From: Bin34 sp965219935
Lineage (GTDB): Bacteria > Chloroflexota > Anaerolineae > Caldilineales > Caldilineaceae
DNA length: 64,000 bases
Assembly (NCBI GenBank): GCA_965219935.1
Contig: CBDCOU010000003.1
Coordinates: 4,792,628-4,856,627 of the forward strand
Direction: 5' to 3'
A program made the translations under genes and the position numbers. Shown piece by piece: positions 1-8,877 of this stretch; within the stretch, counting starts at the first letter, position 1, and the number at the start of each line of letters is the position of its first letter. The notes beneath the pieces were generated by a model that had not been told where the DNA came from, did not search any database, and saw only the letters and a program-made list of their open reading frames with translations.

Positions 1-975
1 AACGAGTTCCAGCCAGTGAACGACGTCAATGGCCTGATCGGTGACGATGAGGTGCAGGTGGTAGTCCGAAGCCCGCAGCCGTTCCCGCGCCGCGGATCCG
101 GACGCTGGATTGCCGCCGTTTTCGTTGGCTGCATCCGCGCCGCTGCTCGCTGCCATTGCGGGGAGGGCGGCGGGTCCTCCCGGCCAATACGCCATCGCCA
201 AGATCGTTGTCGCGCCGATGGGCATGGCTCCTTCAGGCAAACTCCTGAGCAATGAAGTGCGGACATCGTTGAGCACGGTCTGGACCCGCGGCAGCGCCAG
301 GGGATGTTGACTGAAAAAGGCCAGGGATGTGGCGGACCGCAACAACATCGTCAGCACGGGTGCCACCGCCGTGTCCAATTCCCCGGCGACGCCCGGATGG
401 TTTTGCCAAAACACCAGCACGCGTGACACTTCGTTGAGTTCGATGAGGTGGCGGGCCGCGGGCGGGCTGCCCCCGTATTGGTAGGGTACGTCCTCGCCGA
501 TGCCGGGGGCGAAGAGCGTCGCCAACAAGGCAGTCGCCAGCAGGAACAGCATGGGCCATCGGACCTGTGCAAAACGCGGGAAGACCCCGCGGACTGTGTC
601 TCGAACGGCACCGGCCGGTACTCCCACCCGGGGTAGGCCCTGCAGGCGCTGGACTGTTTCCGGGTCCAAGGTTTCCCCGTCGGCCACGAGTTCCTCCCAT
701 GCGAACGGGTGCGGAAGTTCCGGTCGCGGCAGAAGGCCTTCCAGATCCGAGATGACCGGACGGCCCGAGGGTTCCTCCTGTCGGGGTGGCTCCTCCGCGG
801 GTTTGGTCGGTACTGCCGGCGGTGCCGGCGGATCCACCGGAGGCTGCCTGTCGTCCGTCTCGGTCGCGTCTTCCCTGCCGACGTACTCCAGGCGGGCGCC
901 ACATGCGAGGCAGTAGGGCTCGCGGATGGGGTTTTCGTGGCCGCAGTGCCGGCAGCCGACTTGCCGCATGGGCAT
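1..975 (-). CDS. zinc-ribbon, membrane-anchored protein (3' end beyond window)
   Basis: This frame is open from an ATG at 975 to the window edge, so the C-terminus is missing. The protein begins with a zinc-ribbon-like pair of knuckles, CRHCGH and then CLACGA, about 12 residues apart. A Pro/Glu-rich linker of roughly 60 residues follows. One hydrophobic segment (WPMLFLLATALLATLFAPG, around residues 140-160) should cross the membrane. The distal part is soluble, with no recognised domain. It lies 6 bp downstream of the membrane-protein gene ending at 982 and is probably co-transcribed with it. An ATG at 969 is an alternative start. Zinc ribbon plus one membrane segment is a common bacterial layout, and function cannot be named from it. 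Confidence 0.6.
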   Translation of the reverse strand, partial: MPMRQVGCRHCGHENPIREPYCLACGARLEYVGREDATETDDRQPPVDPPAPPAVPTKPAEEPPRQEEPSGRPVISDLEGLLPRPELPHPFAWEELVADGETLDPETVQRLQGLPRVGVPAGAVRDTVRGVFPRFAQVRWPMLFLLATALLATLFAPGIGEDVPYQYGGSPPAARHLIELNEVSRVLVFWQNHPGVAGELDTAVAPVLTMLLRSATSLAFFSQHPLALPRVQTVLNDVRTSLLRSLPEGAMPIGATTILAMAYWPGGPAALPAMAASSGADAANENGGNPASGSAARERLRASDYHLHLIVTDQAIDVVHWLELV

Positions 976-981
976 GGCGGA

Positions 982-1626
982 TCAGGTCTCCGAAGTGTCG
1001 TGTTGGGGTGCCGGAGCATCATCCGGGCCACGGTGTCCGGCTGCGGGAATCAGGTGCTGTGCCAGGAATGCACAGGCGGCGATGACGGTACCCAGGAGCA
1101 CGCCCCTGATGACCGGTGTGCCGAACAGGGCGAAGGAATCATCCAGCCAGCGCTGGGCCGGCTGTGGCATGAGCGGCTGCAGCCACGGCAGTTGCAGCGC
1201 CAGGACCGCCAGGAAGCCGATGGTAAACCAGCGATGGCCCGTGCGGCGCCGGCGCAGGGCCAAGATGTATGCCCCGGCCAAACTAAAAAACGTGGCTGCC
1301 ATCAGGGCTTCTTCGGCCGGGGCGATCACCCAGCGGAACACCCATCCCAGTTGCAGGCTCGCCACGCCCTGCTCGCCGAACAGGCCCATGGTTACGACGC
1401 CGATGATCGCAGCCAGCAGGATCAGGCTGTAAAGCCACTCTTCCTCGGCCAGCCACACGCGACGCACATGGAAAAGGCATACCTGAACAAGTCCGGCCAG
1501 CATGGCCAAGGCCGCCAGCGTTACATAACCGGAGTACACGGGCACAAGAACGAACTGGGTTGATCCCAGTTGCAACGGACCAACCAGCCGGTCCAGCAGA
1601 ACCCATGCGGCCACGACGGCGAACAC
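982..1626 (-). CDS. multi-pass membrane protein, unknown function
   Basis: The protein has 214 residues and about six hydrophobic segments: residues 1-15, 27-50, 65-85, 95-125, 135-155 and 175-195. Arg-rich loops lie between segments 5 and 6. The C-terminus is polar. No family signature is recognised. The start used is GTG at 1624-1626. The same frame is open back to the TAG of the upstream gene at 1687, and the intervening codons look coding (WLHTSRWIV), so an unusual upstream start such as ATT is possible. It sits between two other minus-strand genes with tight spacing and is likely part of a four-gene operon (2551 to 1). Confidence 0.6.
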   Translation of the reverse strand: MFAVVAAWVLLDRLVGPLQLGSTQFVLVPVYSGYVTLAALAMLAGLVQVCLFHVRRVWLAEEEWLYSLILLAAIIGVVTMGLFGEQGVASLQLGWVFRWVIAPAEEALMAATFFSLAGAYILALRRRRTGHRWFTIGFLAVLALQLPWLQPLMPQPAQRWLDDSFALFGTPVIRGVLLGTVIAACAFLAQHLIPAAGHRGPDDAPAPQHDTSET

Positions 1627-1686
1627 GATCCACCGGGACGTGTGCAGCCATCCGGATCGAAAAGAGTGCCGAATAATGGAGTGCCC

Positions 1687-2283
1687 CTATTGGCCGGCCA
1701 TGAAGCGGATCAGATTGCTTGCCAGCCAGATCAGTGCGACTACCAGCCACACCCACCGTACCCAACCGTTGGTCCTGGGTGCGGGACCGTGCCTCTCCGG
1801 GAAGACGTCCGGACTCCATGCCGGTACCCGAGCCGTGTCCAGCATCACCTGGCGATCATGCGCCGTTGCGGCGACCAGGGCATGTTGCAGATGGGGCGGA
1901 TTGGGTTTCCTACCTTGCAGGATCCCGTTGACCATTCCCCGCCGTGACTGTATGTTCAGGGCCGAGGTCGTCATGCCGAGTGTGGGGCCGCACCAGGCGA
2001 CGCCGGGCGGTGAAGGGGCGCGAGGCCGCGGCGGGGCTCCCGGCGACGTGGATTCCAGCGCACACGAGGCCAGCAGCCAGCCCAGTCCGTCGCCTCGGCA
2101 GCAAAATGCGGCTCCGGTGTTCCGGGCTGCCTGGCGGTGCCATTCTTCCAAGGCCGCATGCACTTGAAGTTGTCCGGCCCCGATCAAGTCCCCTTCAAGC
2201 CAGAGGATTGGCTGCCGGGCAGCCTCCACCGCCTCATAGCCGACACGGCGCCAAAACGCCACCAACGACAATCTACGCATCAT
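1687..2283 (-). CDS. hypothetical protein with C-terminal membrane anchor
   Basis: The protein has 198 residues and is not recognised. Its N-terminal half contains Trp and charged residues (LEEWHRQAARNTGAAF). A short central stretch is Pro/Arg-rich. The C-terminus ends in a hydrophobic segment (WVRWVWLVVALIWLASNLI), suggesting tail anchoring. Its ATG lies inside the 3' end of the upstream gene, overlapping by 11 bp, which implies translational coupling. It is followed after a short gap by a multi-pass membrane gene. The group of membrane proteins may form one assembly, but nothing in the sequence names its job. Confidence 0.55.
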   Translation of the reverse strand: MMRRLSLVAFWRRVGYEAVEAARQPILWLEGDLIGAGQLQVHAALEEWHRQAARNTGAAFCCRGDGLGWLLASCALESTSPGAPPRPRAPSPPGVAWCGPTLGMTTSALNIQSRRGMVNGILQGRKPNPPHLQHALVAATAHDRQVMLDTARVPAWSPDVFPERHGPAPRTNGWVRWVWLVVALIWLASNLIRFMAGQ

Positions 2284-2551
2284 CGGGATGGGTTGGTTCC
2301 GGATTGTGGACCGTGGGGGGCAATCCCATGAGTTGGAGGATTCTGGCTCTGGGTACCGGCACTCCCAGCACTGTCATCAGCGGCTGCAACGCCAGGAGCA
2401 GGTGTCCGGCGGCGAATGCCAGCGGGGAGTGCCCCGCGAGCATGAGTTCGGCCAGCTCCCGCCACGCCGGGACATCCGACCGGACGGCAGCGGAGACGGT
2501 ATTGTCGGCCATCGATTGTTGCACTCCGGAATTCCGGTGGTTGGTTGACAT
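2273..2551 (-). CDS. small hypothetical protein
   Basis: The protein has 92 residues starting from the ATG at 2551. A longer upstream frame exists but runs into transposase-relic sequence, so the short start is preferred. It contains an amphipathic or hydrophobic central stretch (AFAAGHLLLALQPLMTVLG, about residues 46-64) and an acidic C-terminus. No domain is recognised. It overlaps the next gene by 11 bp and begins the minus-strand membrane-protein operon. The transposase relic immediately upstream (2596-2745) suggests the original promoter region was disturbed. Confidence 0.45.
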   Translation of the reverse strand: MSTNHRNSGVQQSMADNTVSAAVRSDVPAWRELAELMLAGHSPLAFAAGHLLLALQPLMTVLGVPVPRARILQLMGLPPTVHNPEPTHPDDA

Positions 2552-2595
2552 GTCAAGGGTTCGGACTTTACTCCCTGAATATAATCGACTCTCGG

Positions 2596-2745
2596 CTGCC
2601 GGGCATCGCGGAAGGCAAATGCAATTTGAAAACGGGCACGGTAGCAGCGGAGGATGTGTTCCGGTGCCAGTGCGGTGTCGCTGCTGTACCACGGCATGCC
2701 CTCCGTCGTCTGCGGGTCGGTGCCGCGGGACAGAACGTACCCATG
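2596..2745 (-). pseudogene. relic of an IS4-group (YREK) transposase
   Basis: A short minus-strand stretch reads CYRARFQIAFAFRDAR, preceded by DTALAPEH. It aligns with the intact transposase at 62553-63791 (IYRIYRDRFQIEFNFRDAK, preceded by DPEMAPER). In the relic the catalytic Glu of the Y-x2-R-x3-E-x6-K motif is Ala and the Lys is Arg. Only about 50 codons are left, with no start and no other DDE residues. It is an inactive fossil of the same IS family that is still complete at the other end of the window. Confidence 0.7.
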
Positions 2746-2803
2746 GGCAGCCAGCCTTGCCATGCAGTTAGGTCGCGGCGTTCGAAGCAGCCGTCGAACT
2801 GCT

Positions 2804-2953
2804 TGGGTCAACCCGCGCTACACATCGCAGACGTGCCATGTATGCGGTCACACAAGCAAGGAGAAGCGCAGGACACGGGTGGATTTCCACTGCCAGGCGT
2901 GCGGTGTGCGGCTGAACGCGGACCACAACGCGGCACTCAACATTCCGGAGCGC
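2804..2953 (+). pseudogene. TnpB (IS200/IS605-type) zinc-finger fragment
   Basis: The translated segment contains NPRYTSQTCHVCGH, then CQACGVRLNADHNAALNI. This is the characteristic C-terminal zinc ribbon (CxxC...CxxC) and the following 'NADhNAAlNI' tail of TnpB, the RNA-guided nuclease of IS200/IS605 elements. Only about 50 of some 400 residues remain. The fragment is in frame with the LysM gene downstream and no stop intervenes, so automatic annotation would fuse the two. I treat it as a separate relic because the intervening sequence looks non-coding and the LysM protein has its own signal peptide. Confidence 0.8.
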
Positions 2954-3259
2954 GGGTTGCCGGGCTCCGGAGCCCGCCGGGTAGGGGCTTTTGTACGGCG
3001 AAGGGCGATCCCGTTGGGGTCCCCAACGACCCGTGAACACGGTATGCTGGCCGTCCAGCCAAGTTATAATCCCCATAACGATTTTTTGCGTTTCGCCGCC
3101 TTCGTCGCCCGGTTTGCGTCCCTCGGGACAAACCTGCCTCCGCAACGCGGGGCAGGCAGGCATCCACGCAAACCCCAACAATCCTCCGTGCGAATCACTT
3201 CCCAGCTGTTTCATCCGAGCCAGCGTGCGAAGAGGGACAGGTCCCTGCCCAATCTGCGT

Positions 3260-6175
3260 GTGCGTCCTCGGCCTGGATGGGTCCGGTTCGTTGTCCAAAT
3301 CCTGGCTGTTATCTGTCTGTGGCCGGCCACAGGCCAGATGGCTGCGTCGTTGGCCCAGACCGGAGTCAGCGGCTACACCTACTATGTGCAGCCCGGCGAC
3401 ACCTGGTTCGCCATTGCCCAGGCGACCGGCCAAACCATTTCCCTGCTGCAGCAGGTCAATCCACAGACAGTTCGCAACTTCGATCTTCTGTACACCGGTG
3501 AGCAAATTTTGATACCGTCCGCCGGGCAGCCGCGGTATCACGATGTGCAGCCGGGAGAAAGCCTGGCATCGGTTGCCAGCACGTACGACGTATCGGTTGG
3601 ACTGCTGGTGGCCACCAATCCCCAGTTGGGCGGCAGTGCAGGAGCCCTGGCGGTTGGCGTGCGGCTTCTTGTTCCGTTGCTCCATGCGGAGGCGGACAGC
3701 CGGAACTCCTTCGAGTTGGACCCGTCCGTGACCATGGCCAGCCTGCCGGAGGGCGTGGTGGTTCCGCAGAGCTACCGGGTCCGGCCGGACGCGCCGGGTC
3801 TGCAGTCGGAGGATGCCGTCGTCGGCAGCCTGATTCCCGATCCCGCCCTGCCGCCACCGGTTTGCACGGAACCTGCCGGATACGCGGACTTCATTCGCAG
3901 TGCCCTCGACTACTGGCAGGGCAAGGCACAAGGCATTGCCCGCAGTGCCGGCTTGTGCAATTTGGTTGTGGGTGAACTGTTGGACGGCCAGGATGTCAAT
4001 GGCGACGGCTTCAACGATCTGCTGGTCACGCTGGAGAGCGGCGGTTCGGAACCCAGTGCTCAGGACCGTACCGATTTGCTGCTGCTGCATTGGCTTGGGG
4101 AAAACCTGCAACCGGCGTTGCAGACCAGGGCCTCGGGACGCGTGTCATTGCTTGCGGCCGGGGATGTCAACTCCGATTTGCGCCGGGATCTGGTCTGGAC
4201 GGATCAGTCCTGCGGGGCGGTTGCCTGCTACACCCGCGTTTATGCCATGAGCTGGGATCAGAAGACGGCAACCTGGCGCGACTGGACCGAGATGCCCATT
4301 TCCATGGTCAACGCGGATGTGCGTCTGATGGATGCCGACGTCTTGGGTGACGGCTTGGCGATTCGCCTGCAGGGCGGCGTGCATCAGGCCGAGGGGGCCG
4401 GCCCCCAACGGGCGCGCACGGAGATTTGGGCCAGCCGCCAGGGGCAGCCCTTTGCGTTGCAGGCCTTGGAATTCGGTCCCACCACCCACCTGTACCACGT
4501 GGTGCTCGAAGCGCACCTGAAAACGGTGCAGTCCCCGTACCAGGACTTGCACAGTGCCCAACAGTTGTATCGGCAGGTCCTGGCGGACGACAGCCTGCAG
4601 GTTTGGCACGACGCCACGGAGCAGGATTTCATGCGGGCCTTCAGCCTTCTGCGGTTGGCTTTCATCGCTTCGTATCAGCAGCAGCCCGAAGTGGCGGCGG
4701 AGATTGTCAACGTGTTGGAGCAGGCCTATCCGGCATCGCCGTTCGCAGGCCTGGGACGAAACTGGCTCGCGGCCTATACCGGTGCGGACGATCCCATCGT
4801 GGGCTGTGCCGCCGCGCAGGCCTGGGCCAAGGCGCATCCGGCAACCTGGCAGCCCTTCGGCCTGTTTGGCTGGTCAAACCCCGGCATGAGCCCGGACGCC
4901 GTGTGTCCGGTGATCGAAGGCGAGTTTGGACAGCGCCTTGACATCGAACCGGCGGTGGATCCCTCGGCATCCACGCCTCCGGCCGAGTTGTCCCTGTTCC
5001 CCAATGCCGAGGAACTGCGCAACCTGTCTCCCGAAGCCTTTGCGGCCTCCGACGACCTGCCCGAGTGCCCGGGTACGCTGGATGGCTATCCGCGCATGAT
5101 TGAGAGCCTGCTCAACGGACTCCAGGGGGATCTGCTGCTGGTGGAAACCTGGCTGCGGCTGTGCGAGGTGGTCTCCGACAGCATTGGGACTCTATCCCAG
5201 CTGGACTTGAACGGCGATGGCCACGCCGACACGGTGGCTATCGTGGGGCGCCAGGAGACTGATGGTCTGGGTCCCGACGGCTACGGCGGCCGCCTGGCTG
5301 TCTACTACGGATCGTTCGGCAATGCCTCCAACCTGATTTTCGAACCGGCCGTGGTTGGTCTGCCGTCCCTGTTGGCGCTGCAGGACCTGAACAACGACAC
5401 GAAGCCGGAGCTGGCCTGGGTGGATGAAGTGTGCAACGCGGTGTGCCTGTCGACCGTGGAGGTTCTTACCTGGAACGGGGACACGGTCAACAACTTCATC
5501 GGCAAGGGAGCCGTCATCACCAACGGCACGGCGAGGCTGGCGCCGGTGCCGGACACCAATCCCGGCGACGGCTATCAGATTGTCCTGGAGGGCGGTGTAT
5601 CCGGGTTGCTCGACACCGATGTGCAGGTGAGTCACGTGGAGTTGTGGGAGAGTATCGACGGCTTGCCGTTCCACCGGGTTTGGTTTGAGTATGACCCGTT
5701 GGATCCGGACAGCCGCTGTCTTGGCCTGAACCTGGTTGAAGCGGACTATCTGTTGACCGGAGCCCCCTACTACGGCTACGGTCCCGCGCTTCAGATGTAC
5801 GGCGACATTCTCGACAACCCAACCCTCACCACGTGCAGCATTGTGGGCACCAATCCGGATCGGGAGAAGGCACTGCTGCGCGGCCTCGCCTGGTTCCGCC
5901 TGGTTCAGGTGCACGGGCTGGCGGGGGACATGCGGTCCAGCATATTGGCCCTGGAGGACATGAAGGGCGATGTGGGCACCGAGGCGGTCCATGTCCGCAT
6001 CGCGGATGCCTGGCGTTCGGCCTACGCGGAACATGCCGATCCGGTGCAGGCCTGTCAGGCCGCGCTGCCCATCATTCGGCAGGAACCCGCTTCGTGGCAG
6101 GTGACGGACCTGTTTGGCCTGGATCACCCGGCCGAGAACGAAACATCGCTCTGCTTCGTCCCGGGTGAGGACTAG
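3260..6175 (+). CDS. secreted LysM-domain protein with Ca-site-like repeats
   Basis: The chosen start is a GTG at 3260 that opens directly into a signal peptide (hydrophobic core FVVQILAVICLW, cleavage near SLAQ). Earlier in-frame starts would fold in a TnpB relic. Two LysM domains follow at about residues 40-88 (YYVQPGDTWFAIAQ) and 92-142 (YHDVQPGESLASVAS); such domains bind peptidoglycan or other GlcNAc polymers. The remaining ~800 residues form two similar halves. Each has Asp/Asn-rich loops resembling FG-GAP or EF-hand-like Ca sites (DVNGDGFND, DLNGDGHAD, DLNND) followed by helical, TPR-like stretches. Conserved Cys pairs suggest disulfides. It ends 3 bp before the converging glycosyltransferase gene. 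The product is probably a cell-wall-associated protein; ligand unknown. Confidence 0.8.
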   Translation: MRPRPGWVRFVVQILAVICLWPATGQMAASLAQTGVSGYTYYVQPGDTWFAIAQATGQTISLLQQVNPQTVRNFDLLYTGEQILIPSAGQPRYHDVQPGESLASVASTYDVSVGLLVATNPQLGGSAGALAVGVRLLVPLLHAEADSRNSFELDPSVTMASLPEGVVVPQSYRVRPDAPGLQSEDAVVGSLIPDPALPPPVCTEPAGYADFIRSALDYWQGKAQGIARSAGLCNLVVGELLDGQDVNGDGFNDLLVTLESGGSEPSAQDRTDLLLLHWLGENLQPALQTRASGRVSLLAAGDVNSDLRRDLVWTDQSCGAVACYTRVYAMSWDQKTATWRDWTEMPISMVNADVRLMDADVLGDGLAIRLQGGVHQAEGAGPQRARTEIWASRQGQPFALQALEFGPTTHLYHVVLEAHLKTVQSPYQDLHSAQQLYRQVLADDSLQVWHDATEQDFMRAFSLLRLAFIASYQQQPEVAAEIVNVLEQAYPASPFAGLGRNWLAAYTGADDPIVGCAAAQAWAKAHPATWQPFGLFGWSNPGMSPDAVCPVIEGEFGQRLDIEPAVDPSASTPPAELSLFPNAEELRNLSPEAFAASDDLPECPGTLDGYPRMIESLLNGLQGDLLLVETWLRLCEVVSDSIGTLSQLDLNGDGHADTVAIVGRQETDGLGPDGYGGRLAVYYGSFGNASNLIFEPAVVGLPSLLALQDLNNDTKPELAWVDEVCNAVCLSTVEVLTWNGDTVNNFIGKGAVITNGTARLAPVPDTNPGDGYQIVLEGGVSGLLDTDVQVSHVELWESIDGLPFHRVWFEYDPLDPDSRCLGLNLVEADYLLTGAPYYGYGPALQMYGDILDNPTLTTCSIVGTNPDREKALLRGLAWFRLVQVHGLAGDMRSSILALEDMKGDVGTEAVHVRIADAWRSAYAEHADPVQACQAALPIIRQEPASWQVTDLFGLDHPAENETSLCFVPGED

Positions 6176-6178
6176 GGA

Positions 6179-7150
6179 TTAGCAGCGGCTGGTGACAACC
6201 GGCGTTCCGGCCTGCATGGCTTCGGCGACCGGCAGGCCAAACCCTTCGGCCAGGCCGGGAAACAGGAATGCCAGCGACATGCGGTAAAGATCCCACTTGA
6301 CCGCTTCGTCCACCCTGTCCGTAAGGAGGATCTGGCCGTCCAGGGCCAGGTCCCGGATCAGCGGGGCGGGATGTTGCAGGACGGCCGTATCGCGGGACGG
6401 AAGCCGGCCGGCCAGCACCAGCTTGATTGCAGGGTCGCCGCCCAGGTTCAGATAGCGGCGGTAGGCCTTCAGAATGGCAGCCACGTTCTTGCGGCGTTCG
6501 AAACCACCCAGATAAAGGAAGAACCGCTCGGGCAGTCCATACGTCGAGCGCAGTTCGCGGATGCGTGCCGGGTCGGGCGGGCCTGCCGGTTCGGGCGACG
6601 CGCCGTTGAGGGCCACGGCCACCTCGCCCCGGAACTCCGGTACATGCCGGTGCAGGGTTTCGGCGCCGGCTTGGCTGACGGTGATGACCGCCCGCGCCTT
6701 GCGCAGCCCCAGCAGGTTGAGGATCAGATAGGCGCGTTGCCGGGGGTGTCGCCGGTATTCCGGACGGAGCAGCGGCACCACGTCGTGGACGGTTACCGCC
6801 ACCGGTACCGGGTTCCAGAGGGGTGCGGACCAGTAGGGATTCCAAAGGATCGCGGCCCGGTGCCGCAGGCATTGCAGCGGCAAGGCTGCCTGTTCCCACC
6901 AGACCTTGGCCAAGGGTTCGGGCCCCGGAGGCAACGGAACGGGCAGGAATTCCATGCCGTTGGGCAAGTCCGGCGGCGGAGTCCAACTGCCGGCCAGAGC
7001 GGTCGGCAAGGGAACGAGCGTGCGCAACCGAACCTCGGTTTGCAGGGCCGGGAATTCCCTCAGCAGCGCTGTCAGGTACTGACCCGATCCGGTGGTCGGG
7101 CGCTGCAGGAACCAGCCGTTGACGAGAACCAGGCGGCGGGTCAAGGGCAT
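6179..7150 (-). CDS. GT4-like glycosyltransferase, C-terminus truncated
   Basis: This is a GT-B glycosyltransferase of the GT4/group 1 type: a Rossmann-like N-terminal half with VTVHDVVPLLRPEY, then the nucleotide-sugar-binding half with LYLGGFERRKN and the hallmark GFGLPVAEAMQAGTPVVTS. Such enzymes transfer a sugar from an NDP or GDP donor to glycans or lipids at the cytoplasmic membrane. The reading frame stops after only two residues (RC) beyond the EAMxxGTPVVTS motif. Family members usually continue some 50-70 residues with S..PEV and a C-terminal helix that returns to the N-domain. The stop lies 3 bp from the end of the converging LysM gene, which suggests a rearrangement cut off the tail. 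It is co-directional with the uracil-DNA glycosylase gene (9-bp gap). Activity is doubtful. Confidence 0.75.
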   Translation of the reverse strand: MPLTRRLVLVNGWFLQRPTTGSGQYLTALLREFPALQTEVRLRTLVPLPTALAGSWTPPPDLPNGMEFLPVPLPPGPEPLAKVWWEQAALPLQCLRHRAAILWNPYWSAPLWNPVPVAVTVHDVVPLLRPEYRRHPRQRAYLILNLLGLRKARAVITVSQAGAETLHRHVPEFRGEVAVALNGASPEPAGPPDPARIRELRSTYGLPERFFLYLGGFERRKNVAAILKAYRRYLNLGGDPAIKLVLAGRLPSRDTAVLQHPAPLIRDLALDGQILLTDRVDEAVKWDLYRMSLAFLFPGLAEGFGLPVAEAMQAGTPVVTSRC

Positions 7151-7159
7151 CGTTCGGGT

Positions 7160-7753
7160 TTAGCCATCCACCGGCAGGCCGATGGCCGTGGGCATGGGCA
7201 GGGCATTGCAGTGGAGCCAAAAGGCCAGTTCGTGAAAGCGTTCCTCGCGGAAGCGGCGTTGGTTGCAGCCAATGGTAAAGGTACGATAGCCCAATTCGCG
7301 GAAACGGCCGCCCGCAATGTCGGCGACGCTCTTGTACACCATGACCACACAAGGTTTGCATGCAAGGTCCGCCACGCGTTGAATCAGAGAATCGCCTCCC
7401 TGCCGCCATTCGTCGGAGCGCAGCTGGCTGGCGCGCGCGGTCGGCCGCCGCACGAGATCCATAAAGCCGAAACCCTGGTGGAACAGGACCGAGTCCTCCT
7501 GGCCGCGGTCGCTTTCGAGCAGGTTGCCGATGCCGGCGACACGCATGCAGCGCCACAACTGGCGGCCCAATCGACCCTGGTAGTAGTGTCCGACTGCCAC
7601 GGCGGGTGGCGGCGGGTTGATGCCGACGATCAACGTGTGGATGGAGGGAGACACCAGTTCCCTGAGGGTGAGGACGGGTTTGCCGTCCACCAGCACGGTT
7701 TCGGTCAGGGGCACGGGGCTGTGCCCCGCCGGCAATACAGGTTTGGAAGTCAT
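7160..7753 (-). CDS. mismatch-specific uracil-DNA glycosylase (MUG/TDG-like)
   Basis: The 197-residue protein matches the G:U/T mismatch-specific uracil-DNA glycosylase family. It has the catalytic motif VGINPPPPAVAVGHYY (family form GINPG.sA..Ghyf), in which N46 matches the water-activating Asn, then RQLWRCMRVAGI (NrFW..l..aG), and GFGFMDLVRRPTARAS (GiGltdlv.rpT). These enzymes excise uracil or thymine opposite G to start base excision repair in the cytoplasm. The Pro-rich GINPPPP loop is unusual, since GINPG is typical. It is transcribed with the glycosyltransferase behind it and diverges from the DUF4037 gene across an AT-rich 59-bp spacer. Confidence 0.75.
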   Translation of the reverse strand: MTSKPVLPAGHSPVPLTETVLVDGKPVLTLRELVSPSIHTLIVGINPPPPAVAVGHYYQGRLGRQLWRCMRVAGIGNLLESDRGQEDSVLFHQGFGFMDLVRRPTARASQLRSDEWRQGGDSLIQRVADLACKPCVVMVYKSVADIAGGRFRELGYRTFTIGCNQRRFREERFHELAFWLHCNALPMPTAIGLPVDG

Positions 7754-7812
7754 TCGGCACGGGCAGTGTCTTAAAAATAGAACATTATAATCATAATATA
7801 AAGGTGAGCTAG
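7754..7812 (+). promoter_or_regulatory. divergent AT-rich promoter region
   Basis: This 59-bp spacer separates two divergent genes and is much more AT-rich than its surroundings. A perfect TATAAT hexamer occurs at 7786-7791 on the plus strand, followed by AAGGTGA as ribosome-binding site just before the ATG at 7813. No clear -35 box is seen at the expected spacing. The assignment rests on position and composition. Confidence 0.4.
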
Positions 7813-8877
7813 ATGGCCAGTCAAATTGTGGGGCAGAGCAGACAGCTGTTTGTCGAGGTGGTGCAACCCATTCTCGACGCGCGGTTTCCGGAGGTGGCGG
7901 CCGAGACGGCGTTCGGCCTGTTCGGCTACGGATCGGAGGCGCTGGGCCTCGATGACGAGCATTCGCGCGACCACCAGTTTGGCTTGCGCATCGACGCCCT
8001 GATGCCGGATGGGCTGTTTCAAGCCCATGCCGAGGAACTGCGGGAGGTGGTCTCGGGTGCGTTGCCCGAGACGTTTCTGGGCATGGCCTTGCGGGAAGGA
8101 CATGTGGCGGGGGCGGGCTTGGCTCCGGACAGCCTGGAAGGATTCATGCAGCGGACCATTGGCCTGCTGGGCGTGCCGGAGACGTTGGGCGAATGGCTGT
8201 CAATTGCGGAAGAGGAAGTGACCCACGTGACCAACGGGTGGGTCTGGAGGGACGACTCCGGGCACTTCACCGAGATCCGGCGCGCCTTCGCGGACTACTG
8301 GCCGGAACCTGTGCGTATGCGCCGGTTGGCTCATTGGTGCCGCTACTTCTCTGGGATGGGAGTGTATGCCTTGCAGCGTGCCCTGTTGCGGGACGATCAC
8401 TACTACGCCAACATCACCGCCAGCCGCAGCATACGCTGGGCCGTGCAGATGGCCTTCATGCTGGAGCGCAGGTTCTACCCGTACGACAAGTGGATCATGC
8501 ATCGGTTTCGCGACCTGCCAACCATGTGGCCGAAGATGGGGCACCTGGTGGAGGCGGCAGTGCGGCCGGGGACGATGCCTGCCGCGCAACTGATGCTTCT
8601 GGAGGAGATGTCGGACATCCTGGATGCGGAATTGGTGGACCAGGGACTGATTGCCTCCCATCCGAGGTTTGCGCGGTCTCCCACGTCCGGGTATCGGGTG
8701 TTGGAGCATGCCTATGCGGAACTTCTGCAGCGGTGTCCCGAGGAGATTCGCACCGTGGTGCCCGAATGGGATCAGGTTCAACTGGAGGCGTTCCACAGCG
8801 GCTGGGTCGCCGGGCTGCCGGTTGCGGAGTGGGACGCAATTCTCAATCTGGAGGTTGCCAACCCCGACATCGGTTGA
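7813..8877 (+). CDS. DUF4037 nucleotidyltransferase-like protein
   Basis: The protein has 354 residues. The segment GYGSEALGLDDEHSRDHQFG (residues 38-57) is the hallmark of DUF4037 proteins, whose N-terminal part resembles a nucleotidyltransferase fold (G-S then D-x-D-like acids). An all-helical second half with conserved Trp and Arg residues follows. The biochemical role is not established; nucleotidyl transfer is inferred from the family resemblance. AAGGTGA upstream supports the ATG used. A degraded copy of its last ~350 bp lies at 10325-10679, beyond an ankyrin gene. Confidence 0.75.
   Translation: MASQIVGQSRQLFVEVVQPILDARFPEVAAETAFGLFGYGSEALGLDDEHSRDHQFGLRIDALMPDGLFQAHAEELREVVSGALPETFLGMALREGHVAGAGLAPDSLEGFMQRTIGLLGVPETLGEWLSIAEEEVTHVTNGWVWRDDSGHFTEIRRAFADYWPEPVRMRRLAHWCRYFSGMGVYALQRALLRDDHYYANITASRSIRWAVQMAFMLERRFYPYDKWIMHRFRDLPTMWPKMGHLVEAAVRPGTMPAAQLMLLEEMSDILDAELVDQGLIASHPRFARSPTSGYRVLEHAYAELLQRCPEEIRTVVPEWDQVQLEAFHSGWVAGLPVAEWDAILNLEVANPDIG

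Noticed and set aside
2654..3259. N-terminal extension of the LysM protein to a 1,173-residue product
   Set aside because: It consists of a TnpB zinc-finger relic plus non-coding-like sequence; a signal peptide begins at 3260.
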